From a virus, in the IMG/VR virus record IMGVR_UViG_3300024257_000039, positions 1 through 31,424 of that record: a stretch of 31,424 bases of DNA, one strand, 5' to 3'. Below the pieces are notes generated by a model. It worked only from the letters and a program-made list of their open reading frames with translations. It did not search any database and was not told the origin of the DNA. Position 1 is the stretch's first letter; each line of letters opens with the position of its first letter. The position numbers and the translations under genes were made by a program. This document shows positions 14,151-22,861 of the stretch, in pieces.

Positions 14151-14184
14151 AATTATACCATTAGGAATACCTTATGGTATAATT
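14151..14184. promoter_or_regulatory. Perfect 11-bp inverted repeat with extended -10 elements on both strands
   Basis: Arms AATTATACCAT (14151-14161) and ATGGTATAATT (14174-14184) flank 12 bp. Each arm contains TGGTATAAT, one on each strand (plus 14175-14183, minus 14152-14160). The rightward element would start transcription near 14190, 30 bp before TerS. The symmetry also suits a dimeric regulator. Confidence 0.55.
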
Positions 14185-14219
14185 GGTACCTATAAATATA
14201 TTTTTTATAAGAATTTCAT

Positions 14220-14804
14220 ATGAGTATTAAATCTACAGGTAAGAATATCAGTACCCTCAAGAGTAAGGACGAGGAGAAACAATTAATTAAAGAATTGAAA
14301 GAGGATGCCAAGTACAAGGCAGCTGCCCTTACAGGTAAGAAACCTTCTGATATTGTTGTTGAGGTAAAGAAGACTAGAGGTGAAGGTTATGGTAAGATAT
14401 CCAGAGGAGCTGGAGGTAAGGCTGCCAGAAGACCTAAGGGTAAGGTGTACAAACCTACAGATGATGATTATGATAAGGTAGAGGAAATGGTAATCATTGG
14501 CTTAGACCAGCATACTATTGCTAAGATTATGGGTGTGTCTAATGCTACACTATTGAAATATTATAGGCATACATTAGAGACAGCTAGAGATAAGCGTACT
14601 GCTAATGTAGCTGGTGTTGCTTATAAGATGGCTATGAGTGGTGAGTCTGCCAGTATGACTACCTTCTGGTTAAAGACACAAGGTGGCTGGACCCCGAAAC
14701 AACATATTATTACTGAGGACCGTAACTTTGATATTAGCTGGTCAGCAGATGAAGAAGATATTGCTGATGCTAATAACAGAATAGAGAATCAGACGGAACA
14801 CTGA
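14220..14804 (+). CDS. terS: Terminase small subunit
   Basis: The 194-aa product should recognise phage DNA for packaging and pass it to TerL, encoded next. A Lys-rich N-terminal part is followed by a helix-turn-helix (DQHTIAKIMGVSNATLLKYY, about residues 96-115). The LETARDKRTANVAGVAYKMA and TTFWLKTQGGW pattern is typical of phage TerS proteins, and the C terminus is acidic. It is the first gene of the rightward block, 30-40 bp after candidate promoters. No clear Shine-Dalgarno precedes the ATG. Confidence 0.85.
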   Translation: MSIKSTGKNISTLKSKDEEKQLIKELKEDAKYKAAALTGKKPSDIVVEVKKTRGEGYGKISRGAGGKAARRPKGKVYKPTDDDYDKVEEMVIIGLDQHTIAKIMGVSNATLLKYYRHTLETARDKRTANVAGVAYKMAMSGESASMTTFWLKTQGGWTPKQHIITEDRNFDISWSADEEDIADANNRIENQTEH

Positions 14805-14808
14805 GAGG

Positions 14809-16104
14809 ATGCAGGTACAGGAGAAGCGTAAAGGGGTTGTGATACCCTATACACCTAGAACATTACAAGCTAAGCTACATAATGAGTTAGGTAGATTTAA
14901 TGTGGTAGTATGTCACAGAAGATTTGGTAAGACTGTATTTGCTATTAATCAAATGATTAAGTCAGCTATACAAGACTTACAGACAGGTAAGAAAGCACCT
15001 AGGTATGCATACTTAGCCCCGCTGTTTAAGCAGGCTAAGACTGTAGCTTGGGACGAATTAAAGAGATTACTGAGGGAGTTTCCTGATGTTAAGTTTAATG
15101 AAGCTGAGCTAAGGGCTGACTTTATGGGGGCTAGGATACAACTATATGGAGCTGATAATCCTGATACACTACGTGGTATCTATCTTGATGGTGTCATCTT
15201 AGATGAGTATGCACAGATGAATCCTAAGATGTACTCTGAGGTTATTCGTCCTGCACTATCAGATAGAAAGGGTTGGGGTATTTTTATTGGTACCCCTAAA
15301 GGTAAGAATGAATTTTATGATATTTATCATTCAGCCAAAGAAAAGAAGGGCTGGAAGAGATTCTTATTCAAAGCCAGTGATACTGGTATTCTGGATGATG
15401 AAGAGCTAGAGATGGCCCAGCAGGATATGGCTGAGACAGAGTATGCTCAAGAGTATGAGTGTAGTTGGTCAGCGGCTCTAAGAGGTGCTTATTATGCCAG
15501 GGAGTTGGAACTTGCCTATGATGAGGAGCGTATTGGTAAGGTACCATATGACCCCTCTAAGCAGGTAATAACAGCCTGGGACTTAGGTGTATCTGACAGT
15601 ACCTCCATATGGTTTGCTCAGTATGATGGTAAGGCTATTAATTTGATAGATTACTATGAGAACTCTGGTGAGGGACTGCCTCATTATATTGATGTCTTAA
15701 ATCAGAAGGGCTATAATTATGGTGCACATATAGCACCACACGATATTGTAGTCAGAGAATTCAGTACAGGCAAGAGTCGTAAAGATTTAGCTTTCTCTTT
15801 AGGTATTGACTTTCAAGTTGCACCTAAGTTAAAGGTAATGGATGGTATTGATACTGTACGTACTACATTAAACAAGTGTTGGTTTGATGAGGATAAATGT
15901 AAAAAGGGTTTAGATGCCCTTTTGCAGTACCGTAGCTCTTATGATGATAAGAAGAAGATATGGAGTCAGAAGCCAGTACACGACTGGACTTCACACGCCA
16001 GTGATAGCTTCAGATACTTATGTAATACAGAGGTAGTGTTCACAGGTAACGACAGTATATGGGGAAAGGAATTACCAAAGCAAGATTTTAGTTGGGTAAT
16101 ATAA
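14809..16104 (+). CDS. terL: Terminase large subunit (packaging ATPase and nuclease)
   Basis: The 431-aa motor pumps DNA into the prohead through the portal. ATPase motifs: Walker A CHRRFGKT at 35-42, Walker B VILDE at 129-133, and motif III FIGTPKG at 159-165. The C-terminal RNase H-like nuclease has candidate acidic residues D258 (TAWDLGVSD), D312 (APHDIV) and D399 (HASDSFRYL). Length is normal for a two-domain TerL. The start is 4 bp after the TerS stop. GAGAGG abuts the ATG, closer than usual, and no other in-frame start exists upstream before a stop. Confidence 0.95.
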   Translation: MQVQEKRKGVVIPYTPRTLQAKLHNELGRFNVVVCHRRFGKTVFAINQMIKSAIQDLQTGKKAPRYAYLAPLFKQAKTVAWDELKRLLREFPDVKFNEAELRADFMGARIQLYGADNPDTLRGIYLDGVILDEYAQMNPKMYSEVIRPALSDRKGWGIFIGTPKGKNEFYDIYHSAKEKKGWKRFLFKASDTGILDDEELEMAQQDMAETEYAQEYECSWSAALRGAYYARELELAYDEERIGKVPYDPSKQVITAWDLGVSDSTSIWFAQYDGKAINLIDYYENSGEGLPHYIDVLNQKGYNYGAHIAPHDIVVREFSTGKSRKDLAFSLGIDFQVAPKLKVMDGIDTVRTTLNKCWFDEDKCKKGLDALLQYRSSYDDKKKIWSQKPVHDWTSHASDSFRYLCNTEVVFTGNDSIWGKELPKQDFSWVI

Positions 16105-16123
16105 CGAACGGGAGTGAGTAGGG

Positions 16124-16237
16124 ATGAATCCAAGATGGCTAGAGAATAAAATTATTGAGATGTCCGAGGACATTAAAGAATTAAAAGAATTACTGAAGGT
16201 TGCAGCACAGACTGTACCTAAAACAAAAGGTAAATAA
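16124..16237 (+). CDS. 37-aa hypothetical protein between TerL and portal
   Basis: The peptide begins MNPRWLENKIIEMSEDIKEL and is a single amphipathic helix ending in a Lys-rich tail. GGGAG lies 10 nt before the ATG and the stop is 3 bp before the portal start. It is short, so it may be a leader-type frame, but its tight fit between two late genes favours a real gene. Function unknown. Confidence 0.55.
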   Translation: MNPRWLENKIIEMSEDIKELKELLKVAAQTVPKTKGK

Positions 16238-16240
16238 TTT

Positions 16241-18295
16241 ATGAGTAAGAGGATGACTAAGAGAGAACTAGCAGCATACGTAGAGCAAGAGATTCAAGGG
16301 TCTCTTGGCTACGGTGATGGTAAGTTAACACAACAGCGTACCGATGCTATGGACCGTTACTACGGTAAGAAGTATGGTAATGAGCAAGAGGGTCGTTCTC
16401 AGATTGTAACACGTGATGTTGCTGATGTAATTGAATGGATTATGCCAAGCTTGATGAAGATATTCACAGGCGGGGATAAGGTAGTACAGTTTGAACCACA
16501 AGGTCCTGAGGATGTAGAGGCTGCTAAGCAAGCTACTGACTATACGAACCACGTTATAATGAAACAGAACCCAGGGTTCAATATTATCTACAGTTGGTTT
16601 AAGGATGCTCTATTACAAAAGAATGGTATTGTCAAACATTATTGGGATGATACCACAGAGATTACTAGAGAGGAATATAAGAACCTCACTGAGGAAGAAT
16701 TCACATCTCTATTGATGGATGATACTGTAGAGGTAGTTGAGCATACAGCCAACGGAGAACTATCAGAAGAAGATATGATGGTAGGGATGCAGCAGCAACC
16801 TCTACTGCACGATGTAGTAATCAAAAGAACAAACGAGAGTGGTCAGGTAAGAATTGAACCTGTGCCGCCTGAAGAATTTTTAATTAATAAATATGCTAAA
16901 AGTGTTGAAGATGCACGCTTTGTTGGTCATAGAGTTAAGAGAACTAAGAGTGATTTAATTGCTCAAGGCTATCCTAAGGCTAAGATTGAGAGAGCATTCT
17001 CTGCAGAAGAAGCTGAATATAAGTCTGAACGTCTAGCACGCTTTGACTTTGATGGTGACTCTACTTATGGTGGAGATGTGGATGAGGGTATTTGGGTAAC
17101 TGAATGTTATATACACGTAGACTTTGATAATGATGGTATTGACGAATTAAGAAAAGTAACGAAGGTTGGAGATGAGATTTTAGATAATGAGGCAGTGGAC
17201 AGTGTTCCCTTCTCCTCCCTTACACCTGTACCAATGCCTCATAAGTTCTACGGTCTGAGTATTTATGACTTAATCTCTGACCTTCAACTAATTAAGACTA
17301 CCTTAATGCGTAACTTGTTGGACAATATGTACCTAACAAATAATGGGCGTTATGAAGTAGTCGAGGGTCAAGTTAATTTAGATGACCTAATGACAAGCAG
17401 ACCTGGTGGTATTGTACGAGTACGTACTCCAGGTGCTGTAAGTCCACTGGCTACGCCACAGTTAGACCAGAACTCTTTCAATATGCTGGGCTATCTTGAT
17501 AGTATCAGAGAAGAAAGAACTGGTGTTAACAAGAACAGTATGGGTATTGGAGATGGTGGCTTAAAGTCACACCAAACCGCTACTGGCGTAGCTCAAGTTA
17601 TGACAGCTGCTCAACAGAAGATTGAACTTATTGCACGTGTATTCGCAGAGACAGGTATGAAGGACCTCGCCACTAGTGTGTACCAATTAGTGCAGAAATA
17701 TGAATCTCCTGAGAAGATTGTCAGACTAAATAATAAGTGGGTTACTCTATACCCTGCTGATTGGAAAGAGAAACTAGACTGTACTGCACAGGTAGGTCTA
17801 GGCTTCGGCAACAAGGATATGAACCTGCTTCATTTGGGTCAACTATCACAGACTATTCAAATGGTTGCTGGTCATCCTGCTGCTGGTATGATGATTAAGC
17901 CTAAGAATGTATATAATCTTATTGCAGAACAAATCAGAGCTATGGGTATGAAGAATGTAGATGACTTCATCACAGACCCTGGTGAGGGTGATTTACCTCA
18001 GCAAGGTCCTGGTCCAGAAGAACAAGCTAAGCAAGCAGAGATGCAACTTAAGGCTGAAGAACTAAAGCTGAAGTTACAGAAGATGCAAACAGAATCAGCT
18101 CTTAAACAGAAAGAGATGGAACTGGAGGCACAGCTAGCTCAACAAGAGTTGGCACTTAAGGCAGAAGAAGCTCAAGTGAATATGCAAATCAAAGCACAGG
18201 AACTAGAGATTAAGAAGGCAGACCTAGCTCTTAAACAACAAGAGTTAATCTTAGAGAGGGAACAAGGAAGACCAGTTGCTATTGGTCCAACATAA
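16241..18295 (+). CDS. Portal protein
   Basis: The 684-aa protein forms the ring at the capsid vertex through which DNA passes. The N-terminal part has the pattern of P22-like/SU10-like podovirus portals (RYYGKKYGNEQEGRSQIVTR, DVIEWIMPSLMKIF). The core contains PHKFYGLSIYDLISDLQ and a MGIGDGGLKSHQTATG segment. From about residue 585 the C terminus is a long Gln/Glu/Lys coiled coil (QKEMELEAQLAQQELALK), suiting a portal barrel. It follows the terminase genes and precedes the scaffold gene, the usual order. AAGG lies about 11 nt before the start. Confidence 0.92.
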   Translation: MSKRMTKRELAAYVEQEIQGSLGYGDGKLTQQRTDAMDRYYGKKYGNEQEGRSQIVTRDVADVIEWIMPSLMKIFTGGDKVVQFEPQGPEDVEAAKQATDYTNHVIMKQNPGFNIIYSWFKDALLQKNGIVKHYWDDTTEITREEYKNLTEEEFTSLLMDDTVEVVEHTANGELSEEDMMVGMQQQPLLHDVVIKRTNESGQVRIEPVPPEEFLINKYAKSVEDARFVGHRVKRTKSDLIAQGYPKAKIERAFSAEEAEYKSERLARFDFDGDSTYGGDVDEGIWVTECYIHVDFDNDGIDELRKVTKVGDEILDNEAVDSVPFSSLTPVPMPHKFYGLSIYDLISDLQLIKTTLMRNLLDNMYLTNNGRYEVVEGQVNLDDLMTSRPGGIVRVRTPGAVSPLATPQLDQNSFNMLGYLDSIREERTGVNKNSMGIGDGGLKSHQTATGVAQVMTAAQQKIELIARVFAETGMKDLATSVYQLVQKYESPEKIVRLNNKWVTLYPADWKEKLDCTAQVGLGFGNKDMNLLHLGQLSQTIQMVAGHPAAGMMIKPKNVYNLIAEQIRAMGMKNVDDFITDPGEGDLPQQGPGPEEQAKQAEMQLKAEELKLKLQKMQTESALKQKEMELEAQLAQQELALKAEEAQVNMQIKAQELEIKKADLALKQQELILEREQGRPVAIGPT

Positions 18296-18303
18296 GGAGT
18301 ATA

Positions 18304-18576
18304 ATGGGAAACAAGGGAAAGGAGAAACAGAGAGGTCAGGATGCTGAGAGATTAGTTAATGACCCCTTATACAAGGAGGCTTTTGTCACAACGAAAGAGC
18401 TGTTGATTGAGATGCTTTTACAGACTGCAATTAGCGAAGAAACGGAGAGAGATAGAATTTACATTACCATCAAGAGTTTAGAGTTGATTGACCAACATAT
18501 CAAGTCTGTACTCGAGACAGGTAAGCTGGCTGAAGGACAGCACAGTGAGTTCTACGAAGATACAAACAACTATTAA
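18304..18576 (+). CDS. 90-aa hypothetical protein between portal and scaffold
   Basis: The product begins MGNKGKEKQRGQDAERLVND and is helical, with an acidic C terminus (IKSLELIDQHIKSVLETG). AAGGAG lies just before the start. Its place among head genes points to a head-assembly role, but no function is known to me. It is followed 18 bp later by the scaffold gene. Confidence 0.72.
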   Translation: MGNKGKEKQRGQDAERLVNDPLYKEAFVTTKELLIEMLLQTAISEETERDRIYITIKSLELIDQHIKSVLETGKLAEGQHSEFYEDTNNY

Positions 18577-18594
18577 AAATAAGGGAGAAACCAA

Positions 18595-19665
18595 ATGGAT
18601 TCAGAAACGAACAACCAAATGGAAGTAGCGTTCGAAAGAGCACAAGAAGGTTCTGCTGAAGAAGCAGCAAACAATATCCTAGGATTGTGGGAATCATCTA
18701 ATGACCAACCTACAGACGAGGTAACAGATACTACTGCAGAAGACGAGGCAGTAGTTGATGAAGGTGATACGCAAGTTGAACCAGGGGAAGATGAAGTCGA
18801 AGGTGAGACTGACTCTGCGGAAGCAGAAGAATCAGACGAGCCAGTAGAGATAGATGAAGAAGGCGGAGAGGAACTAGAGGAAGAAGACACTGAGGCTACT
18901 GAAGACCCAAGCTACTTGATTAAGGTAGATGGTGAAGAGTACGAAGTTAACCTAGAGGAACTTAAAGCTGGATATCAAAGACAATCTGACTATACTCGTA
19001 AGTCTCAAGCACTGGCAGAAGGACGTAAAGAGAATGAAGCAATTCAATCTGAACGTATTAAACTAGAGCAAGAGAGACAAATGTACGCTAACGGTTTGCA
19101 AATGTTAAAAGAACAACAGCAATCCAAACTTCAAGAGTTTAAGAGTGTGGACTGGGAAACCTTAAAAGAGGAAGACCCATATGCATATATGCTTAAGAAG
19201 GACGAGTACCGAGATGCACAGGACAAAGCAAGGAATGCCGTACAACAACAACGGATTGTACAGCAACAACAATCACAACAAGAGTCACAGGCTAGAGCAG
19301 CATTTGTTCAAGGTCAATACTCCCAACTGATTGAGGCTTTACCTGAGTGGAATGATGATAAGTCTACCGTTAAGGAAGACATTAGAAAGTTTGCAATATC
19401 TTCAGGGTATGCACCAGAAGAGGTTGACCAACTAGCAGACCACCGTAGTGTTCTTATTCTTAAGAAAGCTATGGAGTTTGATAAGTTAACCAAGAAGGTA
19501 GCCCCTAAGAAGAAGGCAATTAAGAAAGTTCCAAAGGTACAGAAGTCTGGTAGAGGTAAGGTTAAGTCTGAATCTGCTAATGATTTGTCAAACAAGAAGC
19601 GTACTAGGTTAAGGAAGTCAGGCACTCAAGAAGATGCCGCTTCCATATTTTATGATATGTTATGA
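18595..19665 (+). CDS. Capsid scaffolding protein
   Basis: The 356-aa product is the likely internal scaffold for prohead assembly. Residues about 40-105 are almost all acidic (Glu, Asp, Ser, Thr), the middle is a long Gln/Glu/Lys helix (KENEAIQSERIKLEQERQMY), and residues about 295-340 are strongly basic (KKVAPKKKAIKKVPKVQKSG), a common capsid-binding end. It lies directly before the major capsid gene, with GGGAG 8 nt before the ATG. No protease motif is seen, so removal would need another enzyme or exit without cleavage. Confidence 0.88.
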   Translation: MDSETNNQMEVAFERAQEGSAEEAANNILGLWESSNDQPTDEVTDTTAEDEAVVDEGDTQVEPGEDEVEGETDSAEAEESDEPVEIDEEGGEELEEEDTEATEDPSYLIKVDGEEYEVNLEELKAGYQRQSDYTRKSQALAEGRKENEAIQSERIKLEQERQMYANGLQMLKEQQQSKLQEFKSVDWETLKEEDPYAYMLKKDEYRDAQDKARNAVQQQRIVQQQQSQQESQARAAFVQGQYSQLIEALPEWNDDKSTVKEDIRKFAISSGYAPEEVDQLADHRSVLILKKAMEFDKLTKKVAPKKKAIKKVPKVQKSGRGKVKSESANDLSNKKRTRLRKSGTQEDAASIFYDML

Positions 19666-19697
19666 CAAGGGTTATAACTACAATATAAGGAAATACT

Positions 19698-20600
19698 ATG
19701 GCTACTAATTTTAGTACATATGACGCACAAGCAATCCGTGAGGATTTATCAGATGTAATTTACGACATCTCACCAACAGATACTCCATTCCTATCGGGTA
19801 TCGCTAAGAAAGGTTCTGCAGCAAACACTTACTTTGAGTGGCAGACTGATGCTCTAACAGCAGCTTCTGGCTCTAACAAGCACGTGGAAGGAGCAGCAGT
19901 AGGTGCAGCATCAACTTCAGCTACTACACGTTTAGGTAACTACACACAAATCGCTAAGAAGGTTGTTGAAGTTACTGGTACGCAAGACAAGGTTAACAAC
20001 GCAGGTAAGAAGTCTGAGATGGCATACCAGTTAGCTAAGGCTAGTAAGGAAATCAAACGTGATATGGAAACGTCTCTGTTGGCTGATAACGCAGCTGCAG
20101 CAGGTTCTGCTTCTGTGGCACGTACTACTCGTGGTGCTGCTAACTTTATCACTACTAACGTAACAGATGCAGGTACTTCAGGTACTCACGCTGCTATGGT
20201 AGAAGCTGACGTTACTGCAGTTGCAGAAGACATCTGGACAGCAGGTGGTGAAGCATCAACTATCCTATTAGGTGCAACTAATAGAAAGTTAATCACTGCT
20301 ATGTCAGGTCGTGCGGACCAAACTCAGTCAGTTGTTGATGACAACAAGACTGTGTACAACGCAGTAGATGTATATGTTTCTGACTTCGGTACGTTCAACA
20401 TTCAGTTGGACCGTTACTGTGACCAGGACGTTGTATACTTCCTACAGAACGATATGTGGTCTGTTGACTTCTTACGTGACTTCCAAACAGTAGACATCGC
20501 TAAAGAAGGTGACTCTGATAAGAAGATGCTATTGGTTGAGTACGGCTTACGCTGTGGCAACGAAGCAGCTAACGGTAAGATTAGATACACAACTGGTTAA
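19698..20600 (+). CDS. Major capsid protein, DUF5309/SU10 type
   Basis: The 300-aa product is the main head shell protein, probably HK97 fold. The family signature is visible at the N terminus (EDLSDVIYDISPTDTPFLSG) and around the core (NYTQIAKKVVEVTGTQDKV, RDMETSLLADN). The C terminus has WSVDFLRDFQTVDIAKEGDS and LLVEYGLRCGNEAANGKI. AAGGA precedes the ATG. A terminator follows the stop, which fits a need for high expression of this gene. Confidence 0.9.
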   Translation: MATNFSTYDAQAIREDLSDVIYDISPTDTPFLSGIAKKGSAANTYFEWQTDALTAASGSNKHVEGAAVGAASTSATTRLGNYTQIAKKVVEVTGTQDKVNNAGKKSEMAYQLAKASKEIKRDMETSLLADNAAAAGSASVARTTRGAANFITTNVTDAGTSGTHAAMVEADVTAVAEDIWTAGGEASTILLGATNRKLITAMSGRADQTQSVVDDNKTVYNAVDVYVSDFGTFNIQLDRYCDQDVVYFLQNDMWSVDFLRDFQTVDIAKEGDSDKKMLLVEYGLRCGNEAANGKIRYTTG

Positions 20601-20616
20601 GAGCTAGTTTAAATCT

Positions 20617-20644
20617 GCCCCTCGGCTAACGCTTGGGGGTTTTC
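20617..20644 (+). terminator. Terminator after the major capsid gene
   Basis: CCCC (20618-20621) pairs with the GGGGG run (20635-20639), with an imperfect inner stem and a TAAC loop, and is followed by TTTTC. It lies 17 bp past the capsid stop. Partial termination here would raise capsid levels over tail genes, as T7's terminator after gene 10 does. Confidence 0.75.
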
Positions 20645-20666
20645 TTAAACTAATTAAGGGACAGTT

Positions 20667-20969
20667 ATGGCATTACAAAATAAAATTATTGAGAACTTAG
20701 ATGGGTCGATGACCAGTGTATCTTTTCAAGATAATAATGAAATTAAAGATATTGTTAAGTTAAACACCAAGGAGAAGTTTGAAGGGGCACGTAGTGGACG
20801 TGCACAGTACCGAGGTGATTCAACGATGGGACACCACGTAGCTCGCATACCTATGTTAGCAGTGGAGCAGATGATGAGGGATGGTATCTGGGGCAACCAA
20901 GAGAGAATGAAAGAATGGTTGAATGACCCAATTAATGAACCATTCAGAACAACTAAAGGAAAACTTTAA
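20667..20969 (+). CDS. 100-aa hypothetical virion-region protein
   Basis: The product begins MALQNKIIENLDGSMTSVSF and has a conserved-looking C terminus (HHVARIPMLAVEQMMRDGIW and MKEWLNDPINEPFRTT). I recall similar C-terminal patterns in other phage genomes near the capsid gene, but no role is established. AAGGG lies 6 nt before the ATG. The next gene begins directly after the stop. Confidence 0.72.
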   Translation: MALQNKIIENLDGSMTSVSFQDNNEIKDIVKLNTKEKFEGARSGRAQYRGDSTMGHHVARIPMLAVEQMMRDGIWGNQERMKEWLNDPINEPFRTTKGKL

Positions 20970-21614
20970 ATGGCACTAAGCACATATACAGAACTCAAGA
21001 CAGCAATTGCAGATTGGTTAGATAGAGGAGACCTCACTGCTAATATACCTGACTTCATTACATTAGCGGAAGCCAGGGTCAATAGAGAGTTACGTATTAG
21101 ACCACAAGAGGTACGCTCTACTATGACTACCACTGCAGGTAATAGATACCACGCACTTCCTGGTGGATACCTCAGTATGCGTAACATTCAAATTAATAAT
21201 GACCCTACAGTACCATTAGAGTTTATATCTCTTGAGATGCTGGATAGGTTATATGGTTCAAATACCTCAGGTGTACCTTCAGCTTATTCTATCGTTGGAG
21301 ATGAATTTCAATTAGCACCTATTCCAGACTCGGCATATGAGGTAGAGGTTGCATACTATAAGAAGTTTGATTCTCTAGGGGATGGTACTGGTGGTACTGT
21401 CACTAGTAATTGGCTTACAGCAAATGCACCTGATGTGTTACTATATGCTGCACTACTTGAGGCTGAGCCCTTCCTAAAGAATGATGAAAGACTTCAGGTG
21501 TGGCTCGGTGCATATAAAAATGCAGTTGAGAGTTTACAGAAAGCAGACAGTGCAGACAGGCATTCAGGCTCAACAATGAGGGTACGTAACATCTACTCAG
21601 GTGTTGAAGGTTAA
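20970..21614 (+). CDS. Head-to-tail adaptor protein (SU10-like)
   Basis: The 214-aa product is a predicted adaptor that joins the portal to the tail. The pattern matches podovirus adaptors: TYTELKTAIADWLDRGDL, IPDFITLAEARVNRELRIR near the N terminus, LPGGYLSMRNIQI, YSIVGDEFQLAPIPDSAYEV, and then a helical C terminus (LLYAALLEAEPFLKNDERL). Position after the capsid gene and length agree. The stop overlaps the next gene's start as TAATG. Confidence 0.85.
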   Translation: MALSTYTELKTAIADWLDRGDLTANIPDFITLAEARVNRELRIRPQEVRSTMTTTAGNRYHALPGGYLSMRNIQINNDPTVPLEFISLEMLDRLYGSNTSGVPSAYSIVGDEFQLAPIPDSAYEVEVAYYKKFDSLGDGTGGTVTSNWLTANAPDVLLYAALLEAEPFLKNDERLQVWLGAYKNAVESLQKADSADRHSGSTMRVRNIYSGVEG

Positions 21615-22315
21615 TGCAAAGTACCTGGGCAGCCAGTTCAGAAACTTGGGGCACAGCACACGTATGGGCTAATGACACCTACAGTCACAGCATAATAGCC
21701 AATAGTAGCTTAGGCACATCAGATGTTGCTAATGTTACTATGCCAGTTAGTGCTGATATTACACAGATATTATTGTCAGAGTTACACGATGAAGACAGGG
21801 TTAGTTTACTGAATGGCACGTTAGCTTCAGCACTAGGACTTACTACAAGTTGTGTGCTTGTGTTACCTGTATCAGGTAGTATGAGTATAACAACTGCAGG
21901 GACAGGTTCTTCAGTTATGTTAGCTACAGGTTTAGCTACACTATCTAGTGGTCACACAACTACCAGCAATAACAATACAGTTTACCCAGCAACAGCAACG
22001 TTCTCTTCAGTCTTAGAGAATGTAAATGATGAAGATAAAGTTACATTAATTAACACTGCATTAGAAGCAACTTATGGTATAATATCAGTATCAGTTTTGA
22101 AAGCAGTTGGTAATGCCACACTGCCTATTAGCACTGGTGTTGTTAACAATATCAATTATCCAGAATCATTAACTATACAGGCTTCAGTGTCTACCTCTTC
22201 AGCATCCAGCTTCTTATGGAACTCAGAGACAGAAAGTACAGATGCTTGGACAGCAATAACAGAAGAGACAACAGACTGGACAGAACAAACAGAGGATGAT
22301 ACAACGTGGACATAA
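21614..22315 (+). CDS. 233-aa virion-region protein with internal duplication
   Basis: The protein is rich in Ser, Thr, Val and Ala with few charges, as in fibre or decoration proteins. It contains two related segments: DEDRVSLLNGTLASALGLTT (about residues 60-80) and NDEDKVTLINTALEATYGII (about 139-159). Both ends carry Trp repeats (TWAASSETWGT; then TDAWT, TDWTEQ and TTWT). No known fold is recognised. Start is coupled to the adaptor gene. Confidence 0.7.
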   Translation: MQSTWAASSETWGTAHVWANDTYSHSIIANSSLGTSDVANVTMPVSADITQILLSELHDEDRVSLLNGTLASALGLTTSCVLVLPVSGSMSITTAGTGSSVMLATGLATLSSGHTTTSNNNTVYPATATFSSVLENVNDEDKVTLINTALEATYGIISVSVLKAVGNATLPISTGVVNNINYPESLTIQASVSTSSASSFLWNSETESTDAWTAITEETTDWTEQTEDDTTWT

Positions 22316-22353
22316 ATAATAACACTAATTTAATAGCAATAGGAAGTAATAAA

Positions 22354-22848
22354 ATGAATAACAATACAACAGCAGACTTATCATTAACTAACATCTGGAC
22401 AGTAACTTGTTTAGATGCAGATGGCAACACTAAGTGGTCAGAGACAAAGAAGAACTTAATTACTACTGAAGGTCTTAACCACATCTTAGATACACAGTTC
22501 CACGCAGGCACAGCAGTTACTACTTGGTACATTGGACTTAAAGGAACAGGTACACCAGTAGCTGGTGATACATTAGCTTCACACGCTAGTTGGTCAGAAG
22601 TAACAGACTACTCAGGAACACGTAAAGAATGGACAGAGGGTGCAGCAGCATCAGGTAGTATGACTAATGCTTCAGCCGTTGACTTCGCAGTCACAGGTAC
22701 AGCAACAGTAGCTGGTGCTTTCCTAGGTTCTGCAACATCAGGTACTACTGGTACTTTATATGGTGTTGTAGACTTTGCATCCAGCCGTTCAGTTATCTCA
22801 GGTGACACACTACAGGTAACAGTTACAGTAACAGCAGCATCATCTTAA
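22354..22848 (+). CDS. 164-aa structural protein, fibre-associated
   Basis: The product begins MNNNTTADLSLTNIWTVTCL. The segment GLNHILDTQFHAGTAVTTWY followed by IGLKGTG and GDTLASHASW is a pattern I associate with small phage tail-region proteins. The C terminus is Thr/Ser/Ala/Val-rich beta structure. AGGAAG lies 8 nt before the ATG at 22354. A GTG frame from 22306 lacks a good site and overlaps the previous gene. The exact role is unknown. Confidence 0.72.
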   Translation: MNNNTTADLSLTNIWTVTCLDADGNTKWSETKKNLITTEGLNHILDTQFHAGTAVTTWYIGLKGTGTPVAGDTLASHASWSEVTDYSGTRKEWTEGAAASGSMTNASAVDFAVTGTATVAGAFLGSATSGTTGTLYGVVDFASSRSVISGDTLQVTVTVTAASS

Positions 22849-22861
22849 GAGGTAACATACT

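Larger units (their letters stand above)
13399..14219. promoter_or_regulatory. Divergent intergenic control/origin region (821 bp, no gene)
   Basis: No coding frame is convincing here. From left to right it holds palindrome copies, a TTGACA promoter for the left arm, a 17-bp repeat array, a DnaA-like box (13849-13857), short AT-rich inverted repeats (AAATAATCAGTTATTT at 13931; arms AAATGAT/ATCATTT at 14056-14073), and two extended -10 elements before TerS. It is the junction between leftward and rightward genes, the natural place for bidirectional control and for an origin. Confidence 0.75.

Noticed and set aside
13399-14219. CRISPR array or tRNA gene in the gene-free region
   Set aside because: The repeats are contiguous 17-mers without unique spacers, and no cloverleaf with a TTC arm could be drawn.
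18573-18890. Ser-rich reverse-strand frame opposite the scaffold gene
   Set aside because: Its poly-Ser composition is the mirror of the acidic Glu/Asp codons of the scaffold gene; it is not a gene.
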